From NCBI RefSeq assembly GCF_013359725.1, contig NZ_JABFMW010000008.1, positions 62,001 through 126,000 on the forward strand: a stretch of DNA of 64,000 nucleotides, given 5' to 3'. Below are positions 1-7,924 of this stretch, piece by piece. The translations under genes were made by a program, and so were the position numbers. How positions within the stretch are numbered: the stretch's first letter is position 1; every line of letters starts with the position of its first letter. The stretch comes from Pseudarthrobacter sp. C4D7 (GTDB lineage Bacteria; Actinomycetota; Actinomycetes; Actinomycetales; Micrococcaceae). Below the pieces are notes generated by a model. That model made no database searches. It was not told the DNA's origin and saw only the letters and a list, made by a program, of their open reading frames with translations.

Positions 1-282
1 CGAGGTCAGCGCGCCGGGGCCGGTGGAGAGGAACAGGACGCCCACCTCTCCGGTGGCACGGGAGTATCCGTCCGCCGCGAAGGCGCTGTTGTTCTCCACC
101 CGGGAGGAGACAAACTGGAGGTTGCCGCGGCCCATGGCATCGAAGAGTCCCAGTGCGTGTTGGCCCGGGATACCGAAGACGGTCTTGGCACCCAGCGCTT
201 CGAGGGTCTCGACGACGAGGTCCCCACCGTTGCGCACGCCGCTCCCCTGCCCCGGGGCGGGGGCGGCGCCGACGTCCGCCAC
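1..282 (-). CDS. Thiamine-diphosphate-dependent enzyme (acetolactate synthase-like), N-terminal part
   Basis: Only the first 94 codons are inside the window; the gene continues beyond base 1. The reading frame opens with GTG at 282, five bases after the agmatinase stop, so the two are almost certainly one operon. The protein shows the N-terminal PYR domain of ThDP enzymes: a VFGIPG turn near residue 38, a Glu in the VEN segment that fits the cofactor-activating glutamate, followed by AFAADGYSRATG and the STGPGALT loop. The family includes acetolactate synthase, benzoylformate decarboxylase and oxalyl-CoA decarboxylase. The substrate cannot be read from this fragment. Its place next to a ureohydrolase and a symporter suggests that it processes a 2-oxo acid from an amino acid or guanidino compound. 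That last point is inference. Confidence 0.8.
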   Translation of the reverse strand, partial: MADVGAAPAPGQGSGVRNGGDLVVETLEALGAKTVFGIPGQHALGLFDAMGRGNLQFVSSRVENNSAFAADGYSRATGEVGVLFLSTGPGALTS

Positions 283-286
283 GGCC

Positions 287-1399
287 CTACTCCTTGCCGG
301 CTGCGGCGAAGCCGGCCGGCCGGAGGGATTCCTGCCCGAGCGCCTGGGCCTGGTACCCGGTCTCCGCCCCGAACCGGTTGCCGGGCACGGCGTTGTCCGC
401 CATGAGGGTGACCAGTTCGTAGGCGACGTGGCTGGCGGCCACGCCGGTGATCTCGGCGTGGTCATAGGCAGGGGACACTTCGACGACGTCGGCGCCCACC
501 AGGTTCATGCCGCGGAAGCCCCGGATGATCTCCAGGAGTTCACGGCTGGTGATGCCGCCGGCTTCGGGGGTACCCGTGCCGGGGGCGTGTGCCGGGTCCA
601 GGACGTCAATGTCCACCGAGATGTAGAGCGGACGGTTGCCGATGCGGTCGCGGACCTTGGCCACCGTTTCCAGGACACCCCGGTAGTAGACGTCCGCGGA
701 GGTGACGATGCCGAACCCAAAGCGGTGGTCGTCGTCGAGGTCCTTTTTGCCGTACAGGGGGCCGCGCGTGCCGATGTGGCTGATGGCCTCAGTGTCCAGG
801 ATGCCTTCCTCCACTGCGCGGCGGAAGGGGGTGCCGTGGGTGTATTCGGCGCCGAAGTACGTGTCCCAGGTGTCCAGGTGGGCGTCGAAGTGGAGCATGG
901 CGATGGGTCCGCCGGCGCGTTCGGCGGCAGCGCGCAGCAACGGGAGGGCGATGGTGTGGTCGCCACCCAGGGTCAGCAGCCTGCTGCCGGCAGCCGTGAG
1001 GTCCAGGGCATTCTGCTGGATGGTCTCAATCGCTTCGTTGATGTTGAACGGGTTGACGGCCATGTCCCCGGCGTCGGCCATCTGGATGTTCTCGAACGGG
1101 CTGACGTCCCAGGCAGGGTTGTAGGGGCGGAGCAGCCGGCTGGCCTCGCGGACGTGGTTCGCGCCGAACCGGGCACCCGGACGGTAGGAAACGCCCGAAT
1201 CGAACGGCACGCCCACCACTGTCACATCGGCTGTGGCTACCTGGTCCAGCCGGGGAAGGCGCGCATACGTGGCGGCTCCGGCGTAACGGGGAATCCGGGA
1301 TGAATCGATGGGGCCAAGGTTGCCGTTGGCTTCAATGCGCAGCTCTTCCAATGGAGGCCTCTCCTTCGAGGAGTTGAGGGACTGTGTGACTGCCATCAT
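287..1399 (-). CDS. speB: Agmatinase / guanidinobutyrase-type ureohydrolase
   Basis: This is a Mn-dependent ureohydrolase of the arginase/agmatinase family, about 370 aa. It releases urea from a guanidino substrate such as agmatine or 4-guanidinobutyrate. The three metal-binding motifs are intact: GGDHT (about residues 145-149), DAHLD (172-176) and SVDIDVLD (261-268), followed by the APGTGTPE loop typical of agmatinases. The start is uncertain. The frame is open up to an ATG at 1423; I chose the ATG pair at 1399/1396, which have only a weak purine-rich site. Homology-like sequence begins about 20 residues further in. The gene lies downstream of the XRE-cupin regulator and runs into the ThDP enzyme. 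In Arthrobacter, ureohydrolases in such a setting can be guanidinobutyrases, so the exact substrate is open. Confidence 0.88.
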   Translation of the reverse strand: MMAVTQSLNSSKERPPLEELRIEANGNLGPIDSSRIPRYAGAATYARLPRLDQVATADVTVVGVPFDSGVSYRPGARFGANHVREASRLLRPYNPAWDVSPFENIQMADAGDMAVNPFNINEAIETIQQNALDLTAAGSRLLTLGGDHTIALPLLRAAAERAGGPIAMLHFDAHLDTWDTYFGAEYTHGTPFRRAVEEGILDTEAISHIGTRGPLYGKKDLDDDHRFGFGIVTSADVYYRGVLETVAKVRDRIGNRPLYISVDIDVLDPAHAPGTGTPEAGGITSRELLEIIRGFRGMNLVGADVVEVSPAYDHAEITGVAASHVAYELVTLMADNAVPGNRFGAETGYQAQALGQESLRPAGFAAAGKE

Positions 1400-1597
1400 A
1401 CACCCAGGTTTTCCAATGGGCATCGGTTGTTTACCAGATCATGACCGCACTGGGATACCCCCGTCAAGCAGGGCACGTTTTGGGCAGCCGGAAGCCACAG
1501 GAAGCCCGGATTCCAGCGGGAAGCCTGGCGGGACGCCGGTAAAAGAGTGCGCCACGTGACGCCGGACCGAGGCCGGCAGGTGCGCGCACTTGGCGGG

Positions 1598-2173
1598 TCA
1601 GCGGCTCGCGGCGGGTACCAGGACCCAGAGCACCTCGACCGGCTTGTCCGTGGGGTTGACCCAGGTATGGGGTTCGCGGCCCGGGAACGTCACAGTATCG
1701 CCCGTATCAAGGTCGTATTCCTCATTGGTGAGGATCAGCTTGATGGACCCCTTGACCACATGCAGCACATCGACGTCGCAGTCCACGGCATAGAGCTCGG
1801 ACTCACCGCGGCCGTGCGGCTCGATCACCGCCTGGATGATCTGGACCCGGCGCTCGGAGCGGGCGGTCAAGAGCCGCTCCACAATCCCTTCGCCGCCCAG
1901 CGATATCCGCGGACCGTCATTCCGTTTGGTGAGGTGGGTTTCCGGCGCAACAAACAGGTCGCCGATGGAAATGGACAGCACCTGGCAGAGTGTCACCAGC
2001 GAAGCGACCGACGGCGACGTCAGGTCCCGCTCCACGCGGCTGAGGAAACCCTTGGTCAGCCCCGTGGCGTCGGCCACCTGCTCAATGGTGAGCCGCTGGG
2101 ACTGCCTGGCGGCCCGGATCCTGGAGCCGATGGCAACGGGGACATTGCTCGGCTCAACTGGCAGTGCCTTCAT
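1598..2173 (-). CDS. XRE-family regulator with C-terminal cupin domain
   Basis: A 191-aa regulator. Residues about 15-70 form a helix-turn-helix of the XRE type (RIRAARQSQRLTIEQVADATGLT, then SRVERDLTSPSVASL). Residues about 110-190 form a single cupin barrel ending in GREPHTWVNPT, as in PuuR-like regulators of polyamine and amino-acid genes. The cupin is expected to sense a small ligand. The gene sits between the divergent symporter and the agmatinase, so it probably controls both. A palindrome just downstream of the symporter promoter is a likely binding site. Confidence 0.88.
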   Translation of the reverse strand: MKALPVEPSNVPVAIGSRIRAARQSQRLTIEQVADATGLTKGFLSRVERDLTSPSVASLVTLCQVLSISIGDLFVAPETHLTKRNDGPRISLGGEGIVERLLTARSERRVQIIQAVIEPHGRGESELYAVDCDVDVLHVVKGSIKLILTNEEYDLDTGDTVTFPGREPHTWVNPTDKPVEVLWVLVPAASR

Positions 2174-2283
2174 CTACGAACCTTTCATGGCCGGCAGTCC
2201 GGCTCAACTCTGGAGCCATCCTAATCGGCGGCGCTTTTGTGACACGCGCATGCCACACCACGCCGCCTGCCGGGCCGCCCTTC

Positions 2284-2341
2284 TTGACTGTCAGCCACGT
2301 CACACCCTAGTCTTTGGAAACTCCTGTTGCCTATAAGGCAA
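2284..2341 (+). promoter_or_regulatory. Symporter promoter with downstream palindrome
   Basis: A -35 TTGACT (2284-2289) and a -10 TAGTCT (2308-2313) are 18 bases apart. Shortly after the expected start point lies TTGCC-TATAA-GGCAA (2327-2341), a dyad placed where a repressor would block transcription. The XRE-cupin protein encoded next door is the obvious candidate. Confidence 0.5.
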
Positions 2342-2434
2342 TTTAAGAACCGTTCCCCGTATTTGTCCGCGGCGGTTCCGGGCGTTCCCGCGCACGGTTC
2401 CACCCCCGGCCCCAACAGCTCCAAGGAGCCCCTC

Positions 2435-3955
2435 ATGGATGCAAGCGCCATCAACATCGCCATTGTGGCGGTGTATCTCCTCGCCATGCTGGCCTTTGGC
2501 TGGTGGGGCAAGTCCCGCACCCGCAACAACAGCGATTTCCTGGTAGCCGGCCGCCGCCTTGGCCCGTTCCTCTACACCGGCACCATGGCTGCCGTCGTCC
2601 TGGGCGGGGCATCCACCGTGGGCGGCGTGGGGCTCGGCTACAAATTCGGCATCTCCGGGATGTGGTTGGTGGTGGCCATCGGCGCGGGCGTCCTGCTCCT
2701 GAGCCTGCTCTTTGCCGGGACCATCCAGAAGCTGAAGATCTACACGGTGTCGCAGATGCTCACGCTCCGCTACGGAAGCCGGGCCACCGAGGCATCGGGC
2801 ATTGTCATGCTGGCGTACACCCTGATGCTCTGCGCCACCTCCACCGGCGCCTACGCCACCATCTTCGTCGTTCTCTTCGGCCTTGACCGGGCACTGGCCA
2901 TCGCCATCGGCGGCGCCATCGTATTGGTGTACTCCACCATCGGCGGCATGTGGTCCATCACGCTGGCCGACCAGGTCCAGTTCGTCATCAAAACTGTTGG
3001 CATCTTCTTCCTGATGCTGCCCTTTACACTGAACGCCGCCGGCGGCCTGGACGGGATCCGCAGCCGGGTGGATGCCAGCTTCTTCCAGATTGACGGCATC
3101 GGCATCCAGACGATCATCACCTATTTTGTGGTCTACACCCTTGGCTTGCTGATCGGCCAGGACATCTGGCAGCGCGTATTCACCGCCAAGACCCCCAAGG
3201 TGGCCCGCTGGGGCGGGGCCACGGCCGGAATCTACTGCATCCTCTACGGTGTTGCCGGCTCCCTGATCGGCATGGCAGCGAACGTCGCACTGTCCAATGT
3301 CAAGATCGCCGCCAAGGACGACGTCTACGCCGAGGTTGCCCAGAACATCCTGCCCATCGGCATTGGCGGACTGGTCCTGGCGGCTGCCGTGGCGGCCATG
3401 ATGTCCACCGCATCCGGAGCGCTGATCGCTGCTGCCACCGTTGCCCGCGCCGACGTACTGCCCTTCGTGGCCGGGTGGTTCGGCAAGACCGTCAACACCG
3501 GGGACACCGAGAACCCGGAGCACGACGTCAAAGCCAACAGGCTTTGGGTGCTGGGCCTGGGCATCGTGGCCATTGTCATCGCCATCGTCACCAAGGACGT
3601 TGTGGCCGCCCTGACCATTGCGTACGACATCCTGGTGGGCGGCCTTCTGGTGGCCATTCTCGGCGGCCTGGTGTGGAAGCGCGGAACCGGCATCGCCGCC
3701 GCTGCTTCGATGACTGTCGGTTCCGTGGTCACCCTTGGCACCATGATCATCCTGGAGGTCAACGCCGAGGTCCCGCTGGACGGCATCTACGCCAACGAAC
3801 CCATTTACTACGGCCTGCTCACCTCGGCCATTGTCTACGTGGCCGCTTCACTTCTTACGCGCCCCACGGATCCCGCGGTCATGCGCGCCTGGCAGCGCCG
3901 CGTCGCAGGCCAGGCGACGGAAGGGACTCCCGAGGACGTCTTCGCCGGCCGCTGA
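2435..3955 (+). CDS. Sodium:solute symporter (SSS family)
   Basis: A 506-aa integral membrane protein of the SSS/PutP family with about 13 transmembrane helices. It carries the family signature near the N-terminus (SDFLVAGRRLGP, about residues 32-43), followed by a Gly/Ala/Ser-rich helix pair. I chose the ATG at 2435 because AAGGAG lies 7 bases upstream; the open frame extends further to 2327 without support. It is divergent from the XRE-cupin regulator and the ureohydrolase, so it probably imports the amine, amino acid or guanidino compound which that operon degrades. The substrate is inferred from context only. Confidence 0.9.
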   Translation: MDASAINIAIVAVYLLAMLAFGWWGKSRTRNNSDFLVAGRRLGPFLYTGTMAAVVLGGASTVGGVGLGYKFGISGMWLVVAIGAGVLLLSLLFAGTIQKLKIYTVSQMLTLRYGSRATEASGIVMLAYTLMLCATSTGAYATIFVVLFGLDRALAIAIGGAIVLVYSTIGGMWSITLADQVQFVIKTVGIFFLMLPFTLNAAGGLDGIRSRVDASFFQIDGIGIQTIITYFVVYTLGLLIGQDIWQRVFTAKTPKVARWGGATAGIYCILYGVAGSLIGMAANVALSNVKIAAKDDVYAEVAQNILPIGIGGLVLAAAVAAMMSTASGALIAAATVARADVLPFVAGWFGKTVNTGDTENPEHDVKANRLWVLGLGIVAIVIAIVTKDVVAALTIAYDILVGGLLVAILGGLVWKRGTGIAAAASMTVGSVVTLGTMIILEVNAEVPLDGIYANEPIYYGLLTSAIVYVAASLLTRPTDPAVMRAWQRRVAGQATEGTPEDVFAGR

Positions 3956-3972
3956 CCAGCAGGCATTGAAGT

Positions 3973-4024
3973 ACGACGCCGGCACGTCCTCCCGCCCTCA
4001 CGCGGAAGGAGGTGCCGGCGTCGT
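3973..4024. terminator. Long bidirectional hairpin between convergent genes
   Basis: A 13-bp perfect stem (3973-3985 with 4012-4024) has an inner CCTCC/GGAGG pairing (3988-3992 with 4008-4012). It lies between the symporter stop and the stop of the convergent acidic protein. No long T-run follows on either side. Confidence 0.6.
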
Positions 4025-4029
4025 CAGTC

Positions 4030-4254
4030 CTACTCCCCCGTGCTGTGCCCGTCGTCGTCCAGGGGGACCTCGCGGTCCTCGGCGTCGATAACCACCGGCG
4101 TCGGCCGGACTACCGGCTCCTCCTGGTCGATGGACCCGTCCTCCGTGTCCCAGTCCGCGTCATCTACCGGTGAATCCTCAGCGTAGTCGTAGGCGGGGTC
4201 CGCTTCCACGGCGTCCAGGTGCGGCATGTCCGGGTGCTGTCCGGTGATACCCAT
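4030..4254 (-). CDS. Small acidic protein of unknown function
   Basis: A 74-aa protein, very rich in Asp and Glu, with no Cys and no membrane segment. I recognise no domain. It is supported as a real gene by a strong GGAGG seven bases before the ATG at 4254 and by its own space between neighbours. Highly acidic short proteins of this kind are common in Arthrobacter relatives and are generally unassigned. Confidence 0.65.
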   Translation of the reverse strand: MGITGQHPDMPHLDAVEADPAYDYAEDSPVDDADWDTEDGSIDQEEPVVRPTPVVIDAEDREVPLDDDGHSTGE

Positions 4255-4425
4255 GATTCAACCTCCGTTTATTCGCCTGACGTGCTCTTCCAGGGAAGGC
4301 GCAGCCTGCGCCACACCCTCATCACAGCACCGTCCGGGCGGACGGGTCAATAGCCTCAGCGGCGCCTTCTGCGGGGACGCCGGCCGCCGCAGTTTTAAGG
4401 TCAACCGAAACTTTCCAGCGAGGTT

Positions 4426-4465
4426 TGCCAGCCAAAAATCCGCGGAAATCCGCAGTAGGCTGGCA
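4426..4465 (+). promoter_or_regulatory. Inverted repeat in the leader of the VIT transporter gene
   Basis: TGCCAGCC (4426-4433) and GGCTGGCA (4458-4465) form a perfect 8-bp dyad around two ATCCGC repeats, 45 bases before the start codon. It could be a metal-regulator site or a leader hairpin. Confidence 0.3.
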
Positions 4466-4509
4466 GGGCAAAGGCGCGAGTACATGCCCTTTCCAGCACA
4501 GGAGTTTCA

Positions 4510-5649
4510 GTGTCACAGCACGCCCAGTCCCCATCCCATGCCATGCCCCCGGAGGCTGCCGGCCCATCCCAGCCCTCCGCAGCGAACATCAAGCGGTGGC
4601 GCCAATACCTGGCCGACGAGCGTGCCGAGGCAGCTGTCTACCGGGACCTGGCCCAGAACCGCGAGGGCGAGGAGCGGGCCATCCTCCTGGCCCTGGCTGA
4701 AGCCGAAGGCCGGCACGAGGCCCACTGGCTGGCACTTCTTGGCGACCACGCGGGCAAGCCCAGGCGGGCCTCCGCCCGGAGCCGCTTCCTCGGATTCCTG
4801 GCCCGCCACTTCGGCTCCGTGTTCGTCCTGGCCCTGGCCCAGCGCGCCGAAGGCCGCTCCCCGTACGCCAAGGACCCCAACGCCACCGACGCCATGGCCG
4901 CCGATGAGCAGATCCATGAAGAAGTGGTGCGGGGCCTGGCGACCCGCGGCCGCAACCGGCTGGCCGGAACCTTCCGCGCTGCAGTCTTCGGCGCGAACGA
5001 TGGCCTGGTCAGCAATCTGTCCCTGGTCATGGGTATGGCGGCGTCCGGCGTTGCCAGCAGCGTAGTGCTGCTCAGCGGCATCGCCGGCCTCCTGGCCGGT
5101 GCCATGTCCATGGGCGCCGGCGAATTCATCTCCGTCCGCTCCCAGCGCGAACTGCTGGCCGCCACCCGGCCCACCCAGGTCACGCTGGCGGCCGCCCCCA
5201 AGCTTGACCTCGAAAACAACGAACTGCTCCTGGTGTATCTGGCCCGGGGAATGACCCGCGAGGCGGCAGAGCACCGGGTGGCCGAGCGCACGGGCCAGCT
5301 GTCCTGCGACTGCGATCCCAGCCTGTCCCTGCAGCCGGAGCTCGCGGAGGAAGAGGACCAGCACGAGGCCGTGGGCACCGCCTGGGGGGCGGCGCTGTCC
5401 AGCTTCTGCTTCTTCGCCTCCGGCGCCATCATCCCCATCCTGCCGTTCCTGTTCGGCCTGACCGGCGTGGCAGCCCTGGTGGTGGCGGGGGCCCTGGTGG
5501 GCATCGCGCTCCTGGCAACCGGCGCGGCCGTGGGCCTGCTGTCCGGCACGTCCCCGCTGACCCGCGGGCTGCGGCAACTGGCCATCGGCCTGGGCGCTGC
5601 AGCCATAACGTACCTGCTGGGCCTGCTCTTCGGCACCGCCGTCGGCTAA
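4510..5649 (+). CDS. Rubrerythrin-VIT1/CCC1 fusion: membrane iron/manganese transporter
   Basis: A 379-aa protein. The N-terminal half (about residues 25-150) is a ferritin-like helical domain with Glu-rich metal positions (DERAEAAVYRDLAQ, EGRHEAHW, DEQIHEEV). The C-terminal half is a VIT1/CCC1 transporter: FGANDGLVSNLSLVMG at about 160, AGAMSMGAGEFISVRSQRE near 190-210, and the last three helices ending at the C-terminus. Fusions of this layout (MbfA-like) export or store Fe(II)/Mn(II) and protect against iron stress. The start is GTG 4510 with AGGAG upstream. The gene stands alone, convergent with the LOG gene. Confidence 0.88.
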   Translation: MSQHAQSPSHAMPPEAAGPSQPSAANIKRWRQYLADERAEAAVYRDLAQNREGEERAILLALAEAEGRHEAHWLALLGDHAGKPRRASARSRFLGFLARHFGSVFVLALAQRAEGRSPYAKDPNATDAMAADEQIHEEVVRGLATRGRNRLAGTFRAAVFGANDGLVSNLSLVMGMAASGVASSVVLLSGIAGLLAGAMSMGAGEFISVRSQRELLAATRPTQVTLAAAPKLDLENNELLLVYLARGMTREAAEHRVAERTGQLSCDCDPSLSLQPELAEEEDQHEAVGTAWGAALSSFCFFASGAIIPILPFLFGLTGVAALVVAGALVGIALLATGAAVGLLSGTSPLTRGLRQLAIGLGAAAITYLLGLLFGTAVG

Positions 5650-5670
5650 CAGCAGCGGACAATCATTCCC

Positions 5671-5711
5671 GGAGGTCCTCCGGCGGTGCTCAGCGCTGTC
5701 GGAGGACCTCC
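5671..5711. terminator. Perfect 12-bp hairpin between convergent genes
   Basis: Positions 5671-5682 and 5700-5711 are exact reverse complements (GGAGGTCCTCCG core) with a 17-base loop. The right arm lies inside the last codons of the LOG gene, so one hairpin probably ends transcription from both sides. Confidence 0.6.
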
Positions 5712-6826
5712 ACTGCTTCCTCCGCCGTGTCAACGAGGTGGATGTAGTCCGCCATGGCGCGGCCGGCGGCGAGGCTCCGGAGCATGGGCCAGGCCGGGTA
5801 CTCCTGCCCCCAGTGGCGCCGCCCCACCAGCACCATGGGAGCCACCTTCTCGCGGGCACCGTAGTAGTTCTCGCAGGCGTCCTGGAAGATCTCCTGCACG
5901 GTTCCGGCGGCACCTGGCAGGAAAATGATCCCCCCGTGGCACAGTTCCAGCAGGATGGCCTCGCGGATGGAGTTGGCGAAGTATTTGGCGATGTGCGTGG
6001 CGAAGTAGTTGGGCGGTTCGTGCCCGTAGAACCAGGTGGGGATCCCCAGCGACGGCGTCCCGCCCGGATGGCGTTCGACGACGGCTGCCGCCGCACGCGC
6101 CCACGCCGACACCGAGGGACGGAACCCCGGAACAGCGGCGAGCGTATCAAGCGCCGCGAGCAGGTCGCCGTCGGACGCCCGGCTGAGGTACGCCCCAAGG
6201 TTCGCTGCCTCCATGGCGCCGGGGCCGCCGCCCGTGGCCACCGAGTGGCCGTCGAGGGCCAGCAGCCTGCCCAGCCGGGCCGCAGCCGCGAACTCCCCGC
6301 TGCCGCGGGGCGCTGCGTGGCCGCCCATCACGCCGACGATCGAGCGGCGGGGCCAGGCTCCGGACCGGATCAGCTCATCCAGCGCGTCGCCGATCGAGTG
6401 ATCATGCAGCGCTGACGCCAGCGTGGCATCCACGCGGTGCCGCTGGCCGCGCTGGATGCTCCAGTGGTAGATGCGCGCATCCGGCAACTCTTCGTAGGGC
6501 GCGGCTGCCAGCCCCTCGTAAAGTTCGGCCGGGGTATAGAGCGTGGCGCGGTAGGGATCGAATGGGACGCCCTCCAAACGGGGGAAGATCAGGGCGCCGC
6601 GGCTGCGGAGGGTGGCTTCCATGCCGTCGTCGAACGTGCAGCCCAGGAACATCGCGCCTTCGACGCTGACGTGCGTGAGTGCCGCCGACCGCCCACGGAG
6701 ATCCAGCGACTGGGCGTGCCAGCCGTGCAGATTGACCGCACCGCCGGAGACCAGGCGGTCGAAGCTGGCAAGGTCCTGGACCTCAAGGTTGCGGGGGCGG
6801 GGGCCAAGGCTTCCGGCGAAATTCAT
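5690..6826 (-). CDS. LOG-family Rossmann nucleotide-binding protein
   Basis: A 378-aa protein. The C-terminal part (from about residue 165) is a lysine-decarboxylase-like (LOG) Rossmann domain: GVMGGHAAPRG, then GGGPGAMEAAN, and later PGAAGTVQEIFQ, which is the PGGxGTxxE active-site loop with Ala in place of one Gly. LOG enzymes release cytokinin-type bases from nucleotides; many bacterial members act on other nucleotide 5'-monophosphates. The N-terminal 160 residues are an extra pentapeptide-like segment (VNLHGWHAQSLDLRG, ALTHVSVEGAMFLGCTF), a layout seen in larger actinobacterial relatives. The function is predicted from family only. Confidence 0.8.
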   Translation of the reverse strand: MNFAGSLGPRPRNLEVQDLASFDRLVSGGAVNLHGWHAQSLDLRGRSAALTHVSVEGAMFLGCTFDDGMEATLRSRGALIFPRLEGVPFDPYRATLYTPAELYEGLAAAPYEELPDARIYHWSIQRGQRHRVDATLASALHDHSIGDALDELIRSGAWPRRSIVGVMGGHAAPRGSGEFAAAARLGRLLALDGHSVATGGGPGAMEAANLGAYLSRASDGDLLAALDTLAAVPGFRPSVSAWARAAAAVVERHPGGTPSLGIPTWFYGHEPPNYFATHIAKYFANSIREAILLELCHGGIIFLPGAAGTVQEIFQDACENYYGAREKVAPMVLVGRRHWGQEYPAWPMLRSLAAGRAMADYIHLVDTAEEAVEVLRQR

Positions 6827-7165
6827 GGGTGTTGCCCCGCGGTGCCGTTCAGCGAAGTCCAGGTCATGGAGTCAGCCTAGGCCAAGCACCGCAGCCTTGG
6901 GGGCGGCGCAGGGGCGCCCGGCGAGCACACCTCGGTCGCCGGAGCACGGCCCTTTCTCCACAGATCAAAGTCTTATTGTCAGCACAATAGACTTCAACGA
7001 CATAGCCTGCTGCTGCGGAGGCTGCCCTCTTGACCGCGGCAGCCTGGCTGCTACGATCGAGGAAGGAAGTATGTCCTATCAAGCGAACATATAGCGGCAC
7101 AGCGTCCGCTGGCGCCGCCGCCATCCTGGCCGGAGGCGCAGACACCGAAGACGAGGGAACGCACC
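6827..7165. other. Intergenic region between the LOG gene and the inositol regulator
   Basis: This 339-base stretch holds no credible gene. The divergent upstream ends of the LOG gene and of iolR meet here. The iolR promoter and a dyad lie in its right part; the left part (6827-7020) shows nothing I can assign. Confidence 0.5.
7030..7091 (+). promoter_or_regulatory. iolR promoter and dyad
   Basis: A -35 TTGACC (7030-7035), a 16-base spacer and a -10 TACGAT (7052-7057). Downstream lie TATGT (7070-7074) and ACATA (7087-7091) as an inverted repeat, placed for autorepression. The left part contains ATGTCCTATCAA, which resembles ATGTCCTGTCAA upstream of iolC. Confidence 0.5.
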
Positions 7166-7906
7166 GTGGCGAACAACCTGGGACTCACCATCGACCGCTC
7201 CTCCCCCGTACCCCTGTACCACCAGGTGGTCCAGGGCATCGAGGCAGCAATCTACAGCGGAGTACTGGAGCCCGGCAGCAGGCTGGACAACGAGATCGAC
7301 CTTGCGGCCCAGCTCAATCTTTCCCGGCCCACCATGCGCAAAGCCATGGATGAACTGGTCCGTTCCGGCCTGCTGGTCCGCAAGCGGGGCGTGGGAACGC
7401 AGGTGGTCTCAAGCCAGGTCCGCCGGCCCCTGGAGCTTTCCAGCCTCTATGACGACCTCAGCAACAACGGCAAGAAACCCACCACGGAAGTGCTGAGCTT
7501 CTCGCACCTGGAGGCGGACGACGCCACGATCACCACGCTGCAGCTTCCCGCGGGGTCCAAGGTGTACCACTTCACCCGGCTCCGGCGGGTGGCCGGCAAG
7601 CCGCTGGCCCTGATGGAGAACTGGGTGCGGGACGATATTGCTGAGATGGACGAGGCCATGCTCAAGGCTGAGGGCCTCTATTCGATCCTTCGCCGCGGCG
7701 GCGTGAACTTCCGGCTGGCCAACCAGCGCATCGGCGCCATGACCGCCAATGACTACCAGGCCTCCATGCTGGACACTTCTGCGGGCTCGGCACTGGTGAC
7801 GATGGAACGCACCGCGGTGGACGATACCGGCCGCCGGGTGGAAACCGGCCACCACGTGTACCGCGCCGATTCGTACAGCTTCGAAATGACACTCGTCCAG
7901 CGATAA
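7166..7906 (+). CDS. iolR: GntR/HutC-family regulator, probable inositol-catabolism repressor
   Basis: A 246-aa regulator. The N-terminal winged helix (about residues 15-80) has the GntR pattern PLYHQVVQGIEAAI...LEPGSRL...EIDLAAQLNLSRPTMRKAMDELVRSGLLVRKRGVGTQV. The remaining 160 residues are a UTRA/HutC ligand domain (KVYHFTRLRRVAGKPLALMENWV). It starts at GTG 7166; GAGG-like purines precede it weakly. It is followed after 18 bases by iolB, so the two are co-transcribed. As the only regulator fused to an iol gene, it is the likely inositol-pathway repressor. The symbol rests on context. Confidence 0.82.
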   Translation: MANNLGLTIDRSSPVPLYHQVVQGIEAAIYSGVLEPGSRLDNEIDLAAQLNLSRPTMRKAMDELVRSGLLVRKRGVGTQVVSSQVRRPLELSSLYDDLSNNGKKPTTEVLSFSHLEADDATITTLQLPAGSKVYHFTRLRRVAGKPLALMENWVRDDIAEMDEAMLKAEGLYSILRRGGVNFRLANQRIGAMTANDYQASMLDTSAGSALVTMERTAVDDTGRRVETGHHVYRADSYSFEMTLVQR

Positions 7907-7924
7907 TCCCAAGGAGCCACCTCC

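Noticed and set aside
6..227. Short minus-strand frame at the left edge
   Set aside because: Another frame of the same strand gives a clear ThDP-enzyme N-terminus, so this one is a shadow.
4513..6198. A 561-codon minus-strand frame across the VIT transporter
   Set aside because: It spans two convergent real genes and the terminator between them and has no domain.
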